DNA of 64,000 nt from Pseudomonadales bacterium (lineage in GTDB: Bacteria > Pseudomonadota > Gammaproteobacteria > Pseudomonadales > UBA5518): the NCBI GenBank assembly GCA_022072145.1, contig JAJVIG010000016.1, positions 88,917 to 152,916 on the forward strand, in the 5' to 3' direction. The notes beneath the pieces are model-generated. The model saw only the letters and a list, made by a program, of their open reading frames with translations, was not told the DNA's origin and did not search any database. A program made the position numbers and the translations under genes. Shown one piece after another: positions 10,098-20,940 of the stretch. The first letter of the stretch is position 1. Every line of letters begins with the position of its first letter.

Positions 10098-10112
10098 CCG
10101 GACTGCGCGTGT

Positions 10113-12260
10113 TCAGCGCAGCCGGTACAGCCGGACCGGGATCGCGCTCTGGCGCGGCATGCCGACCCACGGATCGTAGTCGCGGTCGGTGGGCACGAGC
10201 GCATTGACCGGTGTGCCGTGCACACGCGGGTCGTGCGGCCCGGCCGGATCGCCGCCGAAGGCATGCGCCATCGAGACCACACCGTCGGCGAGCCCGGCGT
10301 CGGCAGCGACCACCGCCCGCACGCGTGCATGATCGGACTCGATCTCCACCACCTCGCCCTCGGCCGCACCGAGCGCCGCCAGGTCCGCCGGGCTCAGGAA
10401 CGCGGGATTGTGGCGTCCGGCGCTGCGCGGCAGATCGTGGCAGATCGAATTGTTGACGTGCTTCATGCGACGCGAGACGAGCAGATGCGTGAAGAGGCCA
10501 TCGCGCCCGTGGTGCCCGGGCTCCGGAACCGGTTCGGCGCGCAGCGTGCGCAGCTCGTCGCCCACGCCGTCCGGGGCCAGGCACAGTCGTCCCTCGAGGC
10601 CGGGGATCGGCGCGCTCACCTGCAGCTCGAACTCGTCGAAGACGTGCCCGCCCTCGTAGCCCGCGATCACGTCGATCGGTACCTTCGCGTGCGCGTACAG
10701 CAGCGCGAGCACGTCGCGCGTGGTCGGGTGGCGCGCCAGGTCGAGTTCGCCGCCGGGCAGCCGGAGCCGGTGACCGAGTCGCCCGGCGAGCACCGCGAAC
10801 ACGTACCAGTCCTCGAGCAGATCACCGTCGGAGGCCATCAGTGCGTCGGTGTACTGCGCGAACGGCCGCTCATAGAGCATGTCCTGGTACGCCGTGACGT
10901 CGGCGCGTTGCAGCATGTGCTTCGCCGCGAGCACATAGTGCGCGCGCCGGCAGGTCGGCGTGAGGGCGATGTCCACGCACACCAGCAGCTCGAGCGACTC
11001 CAGCGCACGCGCCAGACGCACCGGGTCGGCGCATGCGGCCAGCGGGTTGCCACCGGTGACGATCAGCGCGCGCACCTGCCCTTCGCCGGGTTCGAGGATC
11101 TCGTCGGCGAGCGAGCTGGTCGGCATCTCGAGGTTGATCTGACGCAGGTTCCGCAGCCGCGAACGCTCCGTGTTCGCCGCGGGATTCATCTCCGGCGGCA
11201 ACATCGAGGGCGCGAACGCCTGCGCCGGACGCGGGAACGCCGGCATCAGCACGCTCGGTGCGTTCACGCGTTCGCCCTCGCGGTTCCAGCGCCCGCACAG
11301 CGTGTCCAGGCAGAGGATCAGGTGCTCGGTCAGCGTGGGCCGCACCGACATGTTCGGTCCGGTGCCCGCGGTCACGACGCCGCGCGGCCCCTGCGCGAAC
11401 AGCCGCGCAGCCTGCGCGATCGCATCGGCGCCCAGGCCGGTGCGCCGCGCCACGTGATCGAGCGTGAAGCCCGCGACCGCCGCGCGCAGTTCCTCGAGTC
11501 CTTCGGTGTGCTGCGCGCAGAACGCAGCGTCATGCAGGCCCTCGGCGAGGATCAGCCGGATCATGCCGGCGAGCAGCGTAGCGTCCTCGCCGGGGCGGAT
11601 CGGCAGGTGGAGATCCGCCAGTTCGGCAGTCTCGGTGCGTCGCGGATCGACCACGATCACGCGCAGTCCGCGCTCGCGCTGCGCGCGGCGCAGTTCTCCC
11701 GGACAGAAACCCGGCGGACCGCCGTGCACATGGAACGCCGAGACCAGCGGGTTGGTGCCTATCAGCATCACCACGTTCGCCGATTCGAAGGAGTGCCCGC
11801 CACCGCCCCATTGCCCGTGGCGCATGATCGCGATGATCTTGCCGGGCTGGTCGAGCGTGATGGTGGTGAAGCGCATCGGCGAGCCGATCGCCTCGTGGAA
11901 CGCGCGCGTGACGCCGATGGCCGTGGCGTTCATGTACGCGGCGGTGCCGGCGTAGGTCGCGATCGCGCGCGGCCCGTACCGCTCGAGGATCGCCCGCAGG
12001 CGGTCCCCCGCGGCAGCGAGCGCCGCCTCGCTCGCCACCGGCGCCAGGGTGCCGTCGGCGCCCCGCGCGAGGCTGGCACGCAGGCGCTGCGGATTCGCCA
12101 GATGCGCACCGATCTGGCGCCCTTTCTCGCAGGTGTAGCCGCGGCTCATCGGATGGTCGAAGTCCCCATGCGCGGAAACCACGCGATCACCGTCGATCTC
12201 GAGCTCCAACCCGCACAGCGCCTGGCAGATGCGACAGAATGTCTTGCGTTTCGTTGCCAT
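10113..12260 (-). CDS. molybdopterin-dependent oxidoreductase (DMSO reductase superfamily, formate dehydrogenase-like)
   Basis: 715 residues from ATG 12260 with GGGAG 9 nt upstream. The N-terminal [4Fe-4S] site is C9-x2-C12-x3-C16 with C44 in 'GYTCEKGRQIGA'. 'AYAGT'-like and 'VVMLIGTNPLVSAFHVHGG', 'RVIVVDPRRTETAELADLHLPIRPGEDATLL' are the usual cofactor-domain blocks, and the C-terminal 'VNNSICHDLPRSAGRHNPAFLSPADL' and 'DHARVRAVVAADAGLADGVVSMAHAFGG' form the molydopterin-dinucleotide-binding domain. No Tat signal, so cytosolic. The usual Cys/Sec/Ser molybdenum ligand is not obvious. Last gene of a probable operon with the phosphotransferase and DUF7064-like genes. Substrate unknown. Confidence 0.88.
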   Translation of the reverse strand: MATKRKTFCRICQALCGLELEIDGDRVVSAHGDFDHPMSRGYTCEKGRQIGAHLANPQRLRASLARGADGTLAPVASEAALAAAGDRLRAILERYGPRAIATYAGTAAYMNATAIGVTRAFHEAIGSPMRFTTITLDQPGKIIAIMRHGQWGGGGHSFESANVVMLIGTNPLVSAFHVHGGPPGFCPGELRRAQRERGLRVIVVDPRRTETAELADLHLPIRPGEDATLLAGMIRLILAEGLHDAAFCAQHTEGLEELRAAVAGFTLDHVARRTGLGADAIAQAARLFAQGPRGVVTAGTGPNMSVRPTLTEHLILCLDTLCGRWNREGERVNAPSVLMPAFPRPAQAFAPSMLPPEMNPAANTERSRLRNLRQINLEMPTSSLADEILEPGEGQVRALIVTGGNPLAACADPVRLARALESLELLVCVDIALTPTCRRAHYVLAAKHMLQRADVTAYQDMLYERPFAQYTDALMASDGDLLEDWYVFAVLAGRLGHRLRLPGGELDLARHPTTRDVLALLYAHAKVPIDVIAGYEGGHVFDEFELQVSAPIPGLEGRLCLAPDGVGDELRTLRAEPVPEPGHHGRDGLFTHLLVSRRMKHVNNSICHDLPRSAGRHNPAFLSPADLAALGAAEGEVVEIESDHARVRAVVAADAGLADGVVSMAHAFGGDPAGPHDPRVHGTPVNALVPTDRDYDPWVGMPRQSAIPVRLYRLR

Positions 12261-12305
12261 CGAGTCTTGCTCCCCGAGGATGTCGGACCAGCGCGTGCGC
12301 GCTGC

Positions 12306-13427
12306 TCAGCTCGTCAGGCCCGCCGCCGCCTGCCACGAATAGGGAATCCCCAGCATATCGGCCAGCAGCTGCGTCGCCGGGTTGTTGACCGGCATGTTCA
12401 TCGAATCCGGCACCGTGCCCGCATCGGTCATGCGCTGGCAGGTGCGGATCATCACGATCGTGAAGCGCGCCGCCGCGAACACTTCGTGCCAGAACGGATC
12501 CCTCACGCTGCGCCCGGCATGACGCTCGTACAACGCTATCTGCTCCTCGCGCGAGGGCTCCCCTTCCAGCCGTGGCAGACCGCTGCCCTCGTGTGCGAAA
12601 CGATCCAACGCCAACCACCACCCCAGATCGAGCTCGGCGGGCCCGAGCGCAGCGCCTTCCCAATCGTTGGCGGCCACGCAGCGGAAGTCGCGGAAGATCA
12701 TGTTGCCGGGGCGCGCGTCGCCCCACAGCAGCACCGCGGGGCCATCGCTGGCGGACTCCTCCTCCAGCCAGGCAAACGCGTTCGCCAGCACCGGATGGGG
12801 ACGCCCCGCAAGCAGCTCGCTGGCGTAACGCCGGAAGATCTCCAGCTGACGAACCAGACCCGGCGTCCGGCCCCCGGCCAGCCAGTCCAGCCCCGCCGCG
12901 ACGGGATCGATCGCGTGCAGGCGTGCCAGCACGCGGAGTCCGTCGTCGATCGCGCGGTAACGCTCCACCGGCGCGGCGTCCACGTAGAAGCCCTCGCTGG
13001 TGTAGACGGGGTTGTCCTTCGGCACGTCGCCGTCGACGAAGCCCATGACGTAGAACGGCGCGCCGAGCAGATCGGTCCCCGGCTCGTAACCGGCGAGCGG
13101 CGGCACCGGTACGCCTCCGGCACGTGTCACGGCCTGCATCACGCGATACTGCAGTTCGACCGCCGCCATCGCCGTTGCCGTCTGTTGCGGATAGACCGGC
13201 GGCGTCCGCGGCTCGATGCGCGCGACGTAGCGCGCCTCGCGCGACTCTGCTGCCTCGTTCCAGCAGGCACGGAAGAACACCGTTTCGTTCGAGTAGCCGG
13301 AGGCATGCGGCCCGCCGATGTCGCGCACGCTCACGTCGCGCGCGTGCGGATGGCGCTGCGCAAACCACGCCGCCAGCGAACGTGCCCGATCGGCCGACCC
13401 GTCATCGGCACCCGTTGTGCTGCCCAT
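12306..13427 (-). CDS. phosphotransferase family protein (APH / ACAD10-like kinase fold)
   Basis: 373 residues from ATG 13427; the longer open frame upstream is shadow of the next gene. Kinase-fold blocks: 'YSNETVFF' (nucleotide loop), 'AVELQYRVMQAV' (helix C region), 'PFYVMGFVDG' (hinge), 'VLARLHAID', catalytic loop 'LLWGDARPGNMIFRDF' (the D..P.N pattern; the usual H is replaced by W-G), and the metal-binding 'ANDWEGAALGPAELDLGWWLA'. Members beside acyl-CoA catabolic genes are thought to phosphorylate hydroxyacyl substrates, as known for ACAD10/11. Gaps of 32 and 45 nt to its neighbours suggest co-transcription. Substrate is not evident. Confidence 0.85.
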   Translation of the reverse strand: MGSTTGADDGSADRARSLAAWFAQRHPHARDVSVRDIGGPHASGYSNETVFFRACWNEAAESREARYVARIEPRTPPVYPQQTATAMAAVELQYRVMQAVTRAGGVPVPPLAGYEPGTDLLGAPFYVMGFVDGDVPKDNPVYTSEGFYVDAAPVERYRAIDDGLRVLARLHAIDPVAAGLDWLAGGRTPGLVRQLEIFRRYASELLAGRPHPVLANAFAWLEEESASDGPAVLLWGDARPGNMIFRDFRCVAANDWEGAALGPAELDLGWWLALDRFAHEGSGLPRLEGEPSREEQIALYERHAGRSVRDPFWHEVFAAARFTIVMIRTCQRMTDAGTVPDSMNMPVNNPATQLLADMLGIPYSWQAAAGLTS

Positions 13428-13459
13428 CGTCGATCCCCCCGTGGTGCGCCGCTGACGCC

Positions 13460-14599
13460 TTAGTTGCCCAATCCCAGCCACGGCACCGGACCGCTGGCCA
13501 CGAACACCTGGTGTCCGGCACTGCGCGGGTTCAGCTTGCCGTCCACGGTGATCGCGCACGGTGCTTCGCGGTGACCAGGCGTACGCACCTCGCCGTTCGG
13601 CCGCACCACGCGTTCGGGATGCGAGATGTCGTAGACGTCCTGCTCCACCACGTACTCGCCGCGGTAGTAACCGAGTCCCTTGTCGTCGTTCCAGCCCCAG
13701 TCGTAGCCGGTGCCGTCCATCGACCAGTACCCGAGCACCGGCTCCGCCAGCAGTTCGACCTGCGAGCCGTCGTAGCCACGCAGCCGCGTGCGCAGCCGCT
13801 TGTAGATCCGCGTGCCGGGATGCAACTCCACCTCCACCTCGGCGTCCGCGACCACGAAACGGCGCCCCGTTGCCGGCCACACGATCTCACCGTCGGTGAA
13901 GATCCGCGTGCCGTCGCCGAGGAACTGCAACTGCACGTAGCCCCCGCAATCCCCGGTGTTGAACGTGAGCCAATAGAACACATACCCGGCCGCCGACAGC
14001 AGTGCCTCCGTACCCGGTCCGTTGACCGGCTCGTAGCCGCCGACCTGCGAGCGTACGCCCCACGAGTGGTCACGTCCGGCCCACCAGTCGTCGACCTCGA
14101 AAACCGTGTCACCCAGGCACACCCTGCCGGAGGCGCGGCCCGCCTGCGTGTAGCGGTGGTAGTCCTGGAATGGACGACCGTTGACGCGGTTGAAGTGGTG
14201 TTTCTCCTCGCTCGGCGGCAGGAACGCCTGCCACTCGAGATCGAAACTCATCGGAAGCTCGCCCGCGGCACACGCCAGGCGGATACGCTCGAACGGACGT
14301 TCGATGGCCACCGCTAGCGGTCCGATCCGGGTCTCGTCGAGCTGCGGACGCAGTGCGCGCGAGAGGCGGAAATTGTGCTGCACGACCCCGCCCTGCGGAC
14401 CCGGCACCTGCAGCGCACAGAAGCCGTCGAGCACGTTCATGTTCACGTACTGCCCCATCCCGCACACCAGCGCCATGCGGCCGCGGGGGTCGTAGACGCC
14501 GAACCAGTAACGATCGAAAAAGCGATGGTCGCTGCTACCCACATGATCGAAGGTGGTGGCGATCTGGTGGCGCAGGGTCTCGTCGAGGTTGGTCAGCAC
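13460..14599 (-). CDS. DUF7064/CrtC-like lipocalin-fold protein (paralogue of 47970-49094)
   Basis: 379 residues, GTG start at 14599 with GGGGAG 8 nt upstream. The diagnostic motif is 'GRDHSWGVR' (DHSWG at 177-181), and the sequence aligns along most of its length with the protein at 47970-49094, including 'GMGQYVNMNVLDG', 'RPFERIRL' and 'GRASGRV'. The DHSWG motif and the all-beta look resemble two-domain lipocalin-like proteins such as the CrtC hydratase/AttH group; this is inference. No signal peptide. It is the first gene of a leftward three-gene unit with a sigma70-like promoter 94-121 nt upstream. Function unknown; co-occurrence with acyl-CoA genes suggests lipid or steroid-like substrates. 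Confidence 0.75.
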   Translation of the reverse strand: MLTNLDETLRHQIATTFDHVGSSDHRFFDRYWFGVYDPRGRMALVCGMGQYVNMNVLDGFCALQVPGPQGGVVQHNFRLSRALRPQLDETRIGPLAVAIERPFERIRLACAAGELPMSFDLEWQAFLPPSEEKHHFNRVNGRPFQDYHRYTQAGRASGRVCLGDTVFEVDDWWAGRDHSWGVRSQVGGYEPVNGPGTEALLSAAGYVFYWLTFNTGDCGGYVQLQFLGDGTRIFTDGEIVWPATGRRFVVADAEVEVELHPGTRIYKRLRTRLRGYDGSQVELLAEPVLGYWSMDGTGYDWGWNDDKGLGYYRGEYVVEQDVYDISHPERVVRPNGEVRTPGHREAPCAITVDGKLNPRSAGHQVFVASGPVPWLGLGN

Positions 14600-14647
14600 G
14601 CGTGGCTCTCCCCTTGTCGTTGTAATCGATGGGTGCGCACTCGCGAG

Positions 14648-14672
14648 GCGGCCGTCTGCGTACAGGCCGCCT
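14648..14672. other. inverted repeat in the sufE-DUF7064 intergenic region
   Basis: GGCGGCC and GGCCGCC form a perfect 7-bp stem with an 11-nt loop. It lies downstream of sufE and inside the leader of the DUF7064-like gene. It could end the suf transcript or structure the leader; there is no T-tract. Confidence 0.35.
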
Positions 14673-14692
14673 TCACGCTGCGGGCGGGATTC

Positions 14693-14720
14693 AGCATACC
14701 GCCCGGGAATGGATTGTCAC
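14693..14720 (-). promoter_or_regulatory. sigma70-like promoter for the DUF7064-phosphotransferase-Mo oxidoreductase unit
   Basis: On the minus strand GTGACA and TATGCT are separated by 16 nt. The predicted start of transcription is about 85 nt before the GTG at 14599. The -35 box is part of the 10-mer GGATTGTCAC, repeated 31 bp further upstream. Confidence 0.55.
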
Positions 14721-14736
14721 GAGCCGGGGCAGCGCA

Positions 14737-14750
14737 TGACAGGATTGTCA
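14737..14750. promoter_or_regulatory. candidate operator palindrome TGACA-N4-TGTCA
   Basis: A perfect 5-bp inverted repeat (TGACA GGAT TGTCA) lies 17 bp upstream of the -35 box. Its right half, GGATTGTCAC, recurs over the -35 box 31 bp away, about three helical turns. The binding protein is unknown. Confidence 0.4.
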
Positions 14751-14803
14751 CTTCGCGGTGCCGGCGCGCCGAGGTTGCGGGCGCCGTCGCGCGGCACCCG
14801 TGC

Positions 14804-15232
14804 TCAGGCCATTGCCAGCGATCGTGCGATGTCGCGGATGCGCTGCACCATCGCGCGCAGTCCGTTGCCGCGCGTCGGGCTGATGTGGCGCAGCAGGTCC
14901 AGGCGCGCGAAGTAGTCGTCGATGTCGAAGTCGAGGATCTCGCGTGGCGTGCGCCGGTCGTAGGCGGCGAGGATCAGCGCGATCAGTCCGCGCACGATCA
15001 GCGCATCACTGTCGGCCTCGAACACGATGCGCCCGCCCTCCTCCCGCCAGTCGAGCCAGGCCTGGCTCTGGCAGCCGCGCACCAGCAGATCCTCGCGCTT
15101 GTGCGCCTCCGGCATCGCGGGCAGTTCACGCCCCAGGTCGATGATGTAGCGGTAACGGTCTTCCCAGTCGTCGAAGAATGCCAGCGTCTCGACGACCTCC
15201 TGCGGGGACACGGCGGCGCTGCTGGCGTTCAT
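14804..15232 (-). CDS. sufE: SufE-type cysteine desulfurase sulfur acceptor
   Basis: 142 residues from ATG 15232. 'FFDDWEDRYRYIIDLGRELPAMPEAHKREDLLVRGCQSQAWL' in outline is the SufE/CsdE fold entry, with the acceptor Cys in 'VRGCQSQAW'. The C-terminal part 'LIALILAAYDRRTPREILDFDIDDYFARLDLLRHISPTRGNGL' is equally typical. SufE takes persulfide sulfur from SufS and raises its activity, passing sulfur to the SufBCD scaffold. It is the last gene of the suf operon, 28 nt after sufT. Confidence 0.93.
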   Translation of the reverse strand: MNASSAAVSPQEVVETLAFFDDWEDRYRYIIDLGRELPAMPEAHKREDLLVRGCQSQAWLDWREEGGRIVFEADSDALIVRGLIALILAAYDRRTPREILDFDIDDYFARLDLLRHISPTRGNGLRAMVQRIRDIARSLAMA

Positions 15233-15260
15233 GGATCGGGTCCGCGTTGCTGATCGGCTT

Positions 15261-15794
15261 TCAGTAGAACAACCCGGTCGCGAGGCGGGCTTCATCCGCC
15301 ATCATGTCGCGCGACCAGGGCGGGTCGAACACCAACTCGACCGTGACCCGGCGCACGTGCGGCACCCTGGCGACCCGGTTCTCGACCTCACCGACCAGCA
15401 CCGGCCCCATGCCGCACCCCGGCGCGGTCAGCGTCATGCGGATCGCCACCTCGCCGGAGGGTTGGTCGATGTCGACCGCATAGATCAGCCCGAGCGCGAC
15501 GATATCGACCGGGATCTCGGGGTCGTAGACGGTGGCGAGCGCCGCGAACACCTGTTCACGCGCGATCGCCCCGTCGGACGGCGGCGTGAAATCCAGCGTG
15601 ATCGGCTCGCCACCGAGCGCGTCGGCGTCGGTGCCGTCGACGCGCGCCATGTTGCCGTTGACCGTCACCGTGTAGCTGCCGCCCAGTGACTGCGTGACGG
15701 TGACGAAGGTGTCCTTCGGGATCGTGATCGGGGTGCCCACCGGCACCAGGCGCGCCGGGCAGTCGCGCTGCGTCACCACCATGCGCCGTTCCAT
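15261..15794 (-). CDS. sufT: SufT, MIP18/DUF59-family Fe-S cluster assembly factor
   Basis: 177 residues. The N-terminal domain 'ITIPKDTFVTVTQSLGGSYTVTVNGNMARVDG' is the SufT-specific extension; the C-terminal DUF59 part has 'VYDPEIPVDIVALGLIY', 'TLTAPGCGMG' and 'VTVELVFDPPWSRDMM', with the single conserved Cys in 'APGCGMG'. Known role: maturation of FeS proteins as part of the SUF machinery. The ATG overlaps the sufA stop by one base (TGATG), so it is translationally coupled. Confidence 0.92.
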   Translation of the reverse strand: MERRMVVTQRDCPARLVPVGTPITIPKDTFVTVTQSLGGSYTVTVNGNMARVDGTDADALGGEPITLDFTPPSDGAIAREQVFAALATVYDPEIPVDIVALGLIYAVDIDQPSGEVAIRMTLTAPGCGMGPVLVGEVENRVARVPHVRRVTVELVFDPPWSRDMMADEARLATGLFY

Positions 15795-16168
15795 CAGCCG
15801 CCGGCCTCCGTCGCCACGTTGAAACTCTCACCGCAGCCACAGTAGTCCTGGGCGTTCGGGTTCACGAAGCGCAACACGCTGTTGACCCCTTCGCGCACGT
15901 AATCGATGGTCGTGCCGCGCACGATCGGCAACGCGTCGGGATCGACCCACAGCGTCACACCCTCGCCGAGCGCCACCGGCAGATCGTCCGTCTGCGCCGC
16001 ACCCACCAGATCGAGCACGTACTTGTAGCCGGTACAGCCGCTTTCCCTGACGCCGAGCCGCAGACCGACAGCGCCGGCGGTGGCGATCCGCTCGCGCAGA
16101 TGGCGCAACGCCACATCTGTCGCCCGTACCGGCGCCGCAGGATCGAATGTAAGCACCGTGTCGTTCAC
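15794..16168 (-). CDS. sufA: A-type Fe-S carrier, HesB/IscA family (SufA-like)
   Basis: 124 residues from a GTG at 16168 whose last bases overlap the sufS stop (GTGA); GGAG lies 6 nt upstream, which decides the start. The three cluster-ligand cysteines are present: 'RESGCTGYKY' and, after about 65 residues, 'QDYCGCGESF'. 'LRHLRERIATAGAVGLRLGV' matches the family opening. A-type carriers deliver [2Fe-2S]/[4Fe-4S] clusters from the scaffold to apoproteins. Lies between sufS and sufT. Confidence 0.92.
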   Translation of the reverse strand: MNDTVLTFDPAAPVRATDVALRHLRERIATAGAVGLRLGVRESGCTGYKYVLDLVGAAQTDDLPVALGEGVTLWVDPDALPIVRGTTIDYVREGVNSVLRFVNPNAQDYCGCGESFNVATEAGG

Positions 16169-17388
16169 AGGAAGCTCCGTGCCTTGTGCAGCGCCGCGAA
16201 CAGCCGTTCGACCTCGGCGTGCGTGTTGTAGAGACTGAACGAGGCGCGCACCGTGCCCGGGACCCCGAAGCGGCTCATCACCGGCTGCGCGCAATGATGA
16301 CCGCTGCGCACCGCGACGCCCTGCTGGTCGAGCAGCGTGCCGACGTCCTGCGGATGTGCGCCGTCGATCACGAAACTGAGCACCGCCACCTTCTGCGGTG
16401 CCCGCCCCAGCAGGCGGAAACCGGGCAGCTCGCGCGCGAGTTCGAGCGCGTGCGCGAGCAGCGCGTCCTCGTGCCGTGCGGCGGCCTCGCGATCGATTCC
16501 GCCCAGCCAGTCGATCGCCGCCGCCATGCCGATCGCCCCGGCGATGTGCGGGGTGCCGGCCTCGAAGCGATACGGCAGCCGCGCGTAGGTCGTGTGGTCG
16601 AAGCCGACCGTCTCGATCATCTCGCCGCCCCCCTGGTACGGCGTCATCGCCTCGAGCCACGCGCGCTTGCCGTACAGCACGCCGATGCCGGTGGGCGCGA
16701 ACATCTTGTGGCCAGAAAACGCGTAGAAGTCCACGTCGAGCGCCTGCACGTCCACCGGCAGGTGCCCCACCGACTGCGCGCCGTCGAGCAGCACCGGAAC
16801 GCCGGCCGCATGCGCGGCGGCGATGATCTCGGCCACCGGATGGATAGTGCCCATCGCGTTGGAGACGTGCTCGAGCGCGACCAGCCGCACGCGCGCGTCG
16901 AGCAGCGCACGGAACGCGTCCAGATCGAGCCGCGCATCGTCGGTCACCGGGATCGGCACCACGCTGGCTCCCGTCGCCTGCGCCGCCAGTTGCCACGGCA
17001 CGATATTCGAGTGATGCGCCATCCCCGAGACCAGGATGCGGTCCCCGGCGCCGAGCCGCCCGCGTGCGAAACTGTGCGCGACCAGGTTGATGCTCTCGGT
17101 CGTTCCACGCGTCCAGATCACCTGCTCGCGCGAAGGCGCGTTGATGAACGCGCGCACCGCGTCGCGCGCGTCCTCGAAGGCGCCGGTCGCGTGATCGCTC
17201 AGCGTGTGCGCGCCGCGATGCACGTTCGAGTTGATCGTGCGGTAATAACGCGCCACCGCGTCGATCACGCGATCCGGCTTCTGCGTGGTCGCGGCATTGT
17301 CGAGGTAGACCAGCGGCTTGCCGTTGATCTCCTGCGCCAGCAACGGAAACACTCCGCGCAGGCGTTCGGCGTCGAAGCGCGCGCTCAT
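16165..17388 (-). CDS. sufS: cysteine desulfurase SufS
   Basis: 407 residues, normal for group II desulfurases. The PLP lysine is in 'FYAFSGHKMFAPTGIGVLYGK' (SGHK); the persulfide Cys is in 'VRSGHHCAQPVMSRFG', followed by 'VRASFSLYNTHAEVERLFAAL'. 'LVYLDNAATTQKPDRVIDAV' opens the protein and 'NVHRGAHTLSDHATGAFEDARD' is a further signature. It converts cysteine to alanine and carries the sulfur to SufE. Overlaps sufD upstream (ATGA) and sufA downstream. Confidence 0.96.
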   Translation of the reverse strand: MSARFDAERLRGVFPLLAQEINGKPLVYLDNAATTQKPDRVIDAVARYYRTINSNVHRGAHTLSDHATGAFEDARDAVRAFINAPSREQVIWTRGTTESINLVAHSFARGRLGAGDRILVSGMAHHSNIVPWQLAAQATGASVVPIPVTDDARLDLDAFRALLDARVRLVALEHVSNAMGTIHPVAEIIAAAHAAGVPVLLDGAQSVGHLPVDVQALDVDFYAFSGHKMFAPTGIGVLYGKRAWLEAMTPYQGGGEMIETVGFDHTTYARLPYRFEAGTPHIAGAIGMAAAIDWLGGIDREAAARHEDALLAHALELARELPGFRLLGRAPQKVAVLSFVIDGAHPQDVGTLLDQQGVAVRSGHHCAQPVMSRFGVPGTVRASFSLYNTHAEVERLFAALHKARSFL

Positions 17389-18701
17389 GCCGCATCCCCG
17401 CCCGCCGGCAGCCCCGGCTGTCCCAGCCAGTCGCGCACCACCTCGCGAAGCGTGGCGGCCAGCGCCTCGTCACCCACGCGCGACACCAGCTCGTTCACGA
17501 ATCCGTAACCGAGCAGCACCTCGGCCTCGCGCCGCCCGATGCCGCGGGTGAGCAGGTAGTACAGGCTCTTCTCGTCGATGCGGCTCACCGTCGCGCCGTG
17601 CGAGCAGCGCACGTCGTCGGCGTAGATCTCCAGCTCGGGCTTGGTGTCGACCTCGGCCTCGTCGCTGAGCAGCAGGTTGCGGTTGCTGAGCTCCGCGCTG
17701 CTCTTCTGCGCCTGCGGATGGATGTGGATGCGCCCGTTGAACACCGCGCGCGCGGCGTCGTCGACGATGCCGCGGCAGACCTGTTCGGTGGTGGCGTGCG
17801 CCACCTCGTGCTCCACCGTCGTGTGCAGGTCGACGTGCTGGCGATGGCGTGCCAGGTAGATCCCGTCGAGGCGGCACGAGGCGCCCTGCCCGCGATGACG
17901 CAACCGGAAATCGATGCGCTTCAACGCCCCACCGAGCGCGAACAGCAGGCTCTCGCAGCGCGCATCGCGTGCGAGTTCCACGTAAACCGCGCCGATGTGG
18001 ATCGCGCGTTCCTGCTCGCCGTGCAGGCGGCAATGACCGAGCCGGGCTCCCTCGCCGACGCGCAGCTCGCTGAGCCCCGCGACCAGCGACTCGCCCGCGC
18101 CGGGCAGGTCGACGAACTGTTCGACCAGATCGAGTTCGGCGCCGCGTCCGAGCACCGCGAGCAGGCGTTGCGCATGCGCCGACGGTCCGTCGGGCGCCGC
18201 GCCGACGTGCACCACGTGCACCGGGCGCCGCGCGCGCACCCCCGCGCCCACGTGCAGCAGCACACCGTCGTCGAGCCAGCAGCCGTTCAGCGCGACGAAA
18301 GGGTTGTCGGTACCGGTCGCGAGTTGCCCCAGCGCACCGTCGATGGTCGCACGGTCCCCGGAATTGGCGGCACGGAAGTTCACCACACGGACGCCGGGTT
18401 GGGCTCCGAGGCAGGACAGCTCCGCGCGGTAGCAACCGTTGACGAACACCAGCCGGTCGGCATCCAGACCGGGCACCAGCGCCGCCGCGTCGAAGCCCGG
18501 TTCCCCGGCCTCGGCACAGCGCAGCCACGCGGTGGCATCGAGCGCATCGAGCGCGGTGTACTTCCAGGCCTCGGTCTTGCGCGTCGGCCACGGCGCGGCG
18601 CCCCACGCCGCGCACGCGGTCTCACGCAGCGCACGGATCCACTCCGGCGCCGGCCGGGGAGCGTACAACGTCGCGGCGAGGTTGCGGTCGAATGCGCCCA
18701 T
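17385..18701 (-). CDS. sufD: Fe-S cluster scaffold subunit SufD
   Basis: 438 residues. The N-terminal part is variable; the beta-helix core shows 'VTHAHV'-like strands and the C-terminal block 'VFNGRIHIHPQAQKSSAELSNRNLLLSDEAEVDTKPELEIYADDVRCSHGATVSRIDEKSLYYLLTRGI' in pieces is diagnostic for SufB/SufD. SufD pairs with SufB on a SufC dimer to build clusters. The ATG follows the sufC stop (TAG) without a gap. Confidence 0.94.
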   Translation of the reverse strand: MGAFDRNLAATLYAPRPAPEWIRALRETACAAWGAAPWPTRKTEAWKYTALDALDATAWLRCAEAGEPGFDAAALVPGLDADRLVFVNGCYRAELSCLGAQPGVRVVNFRAANSGDRATIDGALGQLATGTDNPFVALNGCWLDDGVLLHVGAGVRARRPVHVVHVGAAPDGPSAHAQRLLAVLGRGAELDLVEQFVDLPGAGESLVAGLSELRVGEGARLGHCRLHGEQERAIHIGAVYVELARDARCESLLFALGGALKRIDFRLRHRGQGASCRLDGIYLARHRQHVDLHTTVEHEVAHATTEQVCRGIVDDAARAVFNGRIHIHPQAQKSSAELSNRNLLLSDEAEVDTKPELEIYADDVRCSHGATVSRIDEKSLYYLLTRGIGRREAEVLLGYGFVNELVSRVGDEALAATLREVVRDWLGQPGLPAGGDAA

Positions 18702-19457
<756 letters not shown>

Positions 19458-19503
19458 GTCCGGATGTTTCCTTCTGGTGCGGGCCGTGGCCCGCGCTTGG
19501 CAA

Positions 19504-20936
<1,433 letters not shown>

Positions 20937-20940
<4 letters not shown>

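Noticed and set aside
10218..13463. 1081-codon open frame on the plus strand
   Set aside because: It runs antisense through the molybdoenzyme and phosphotransferase genes, is rich in Arg, His and Gln, and shows no domain. This is typical shadow coding in GC-rich DNA.
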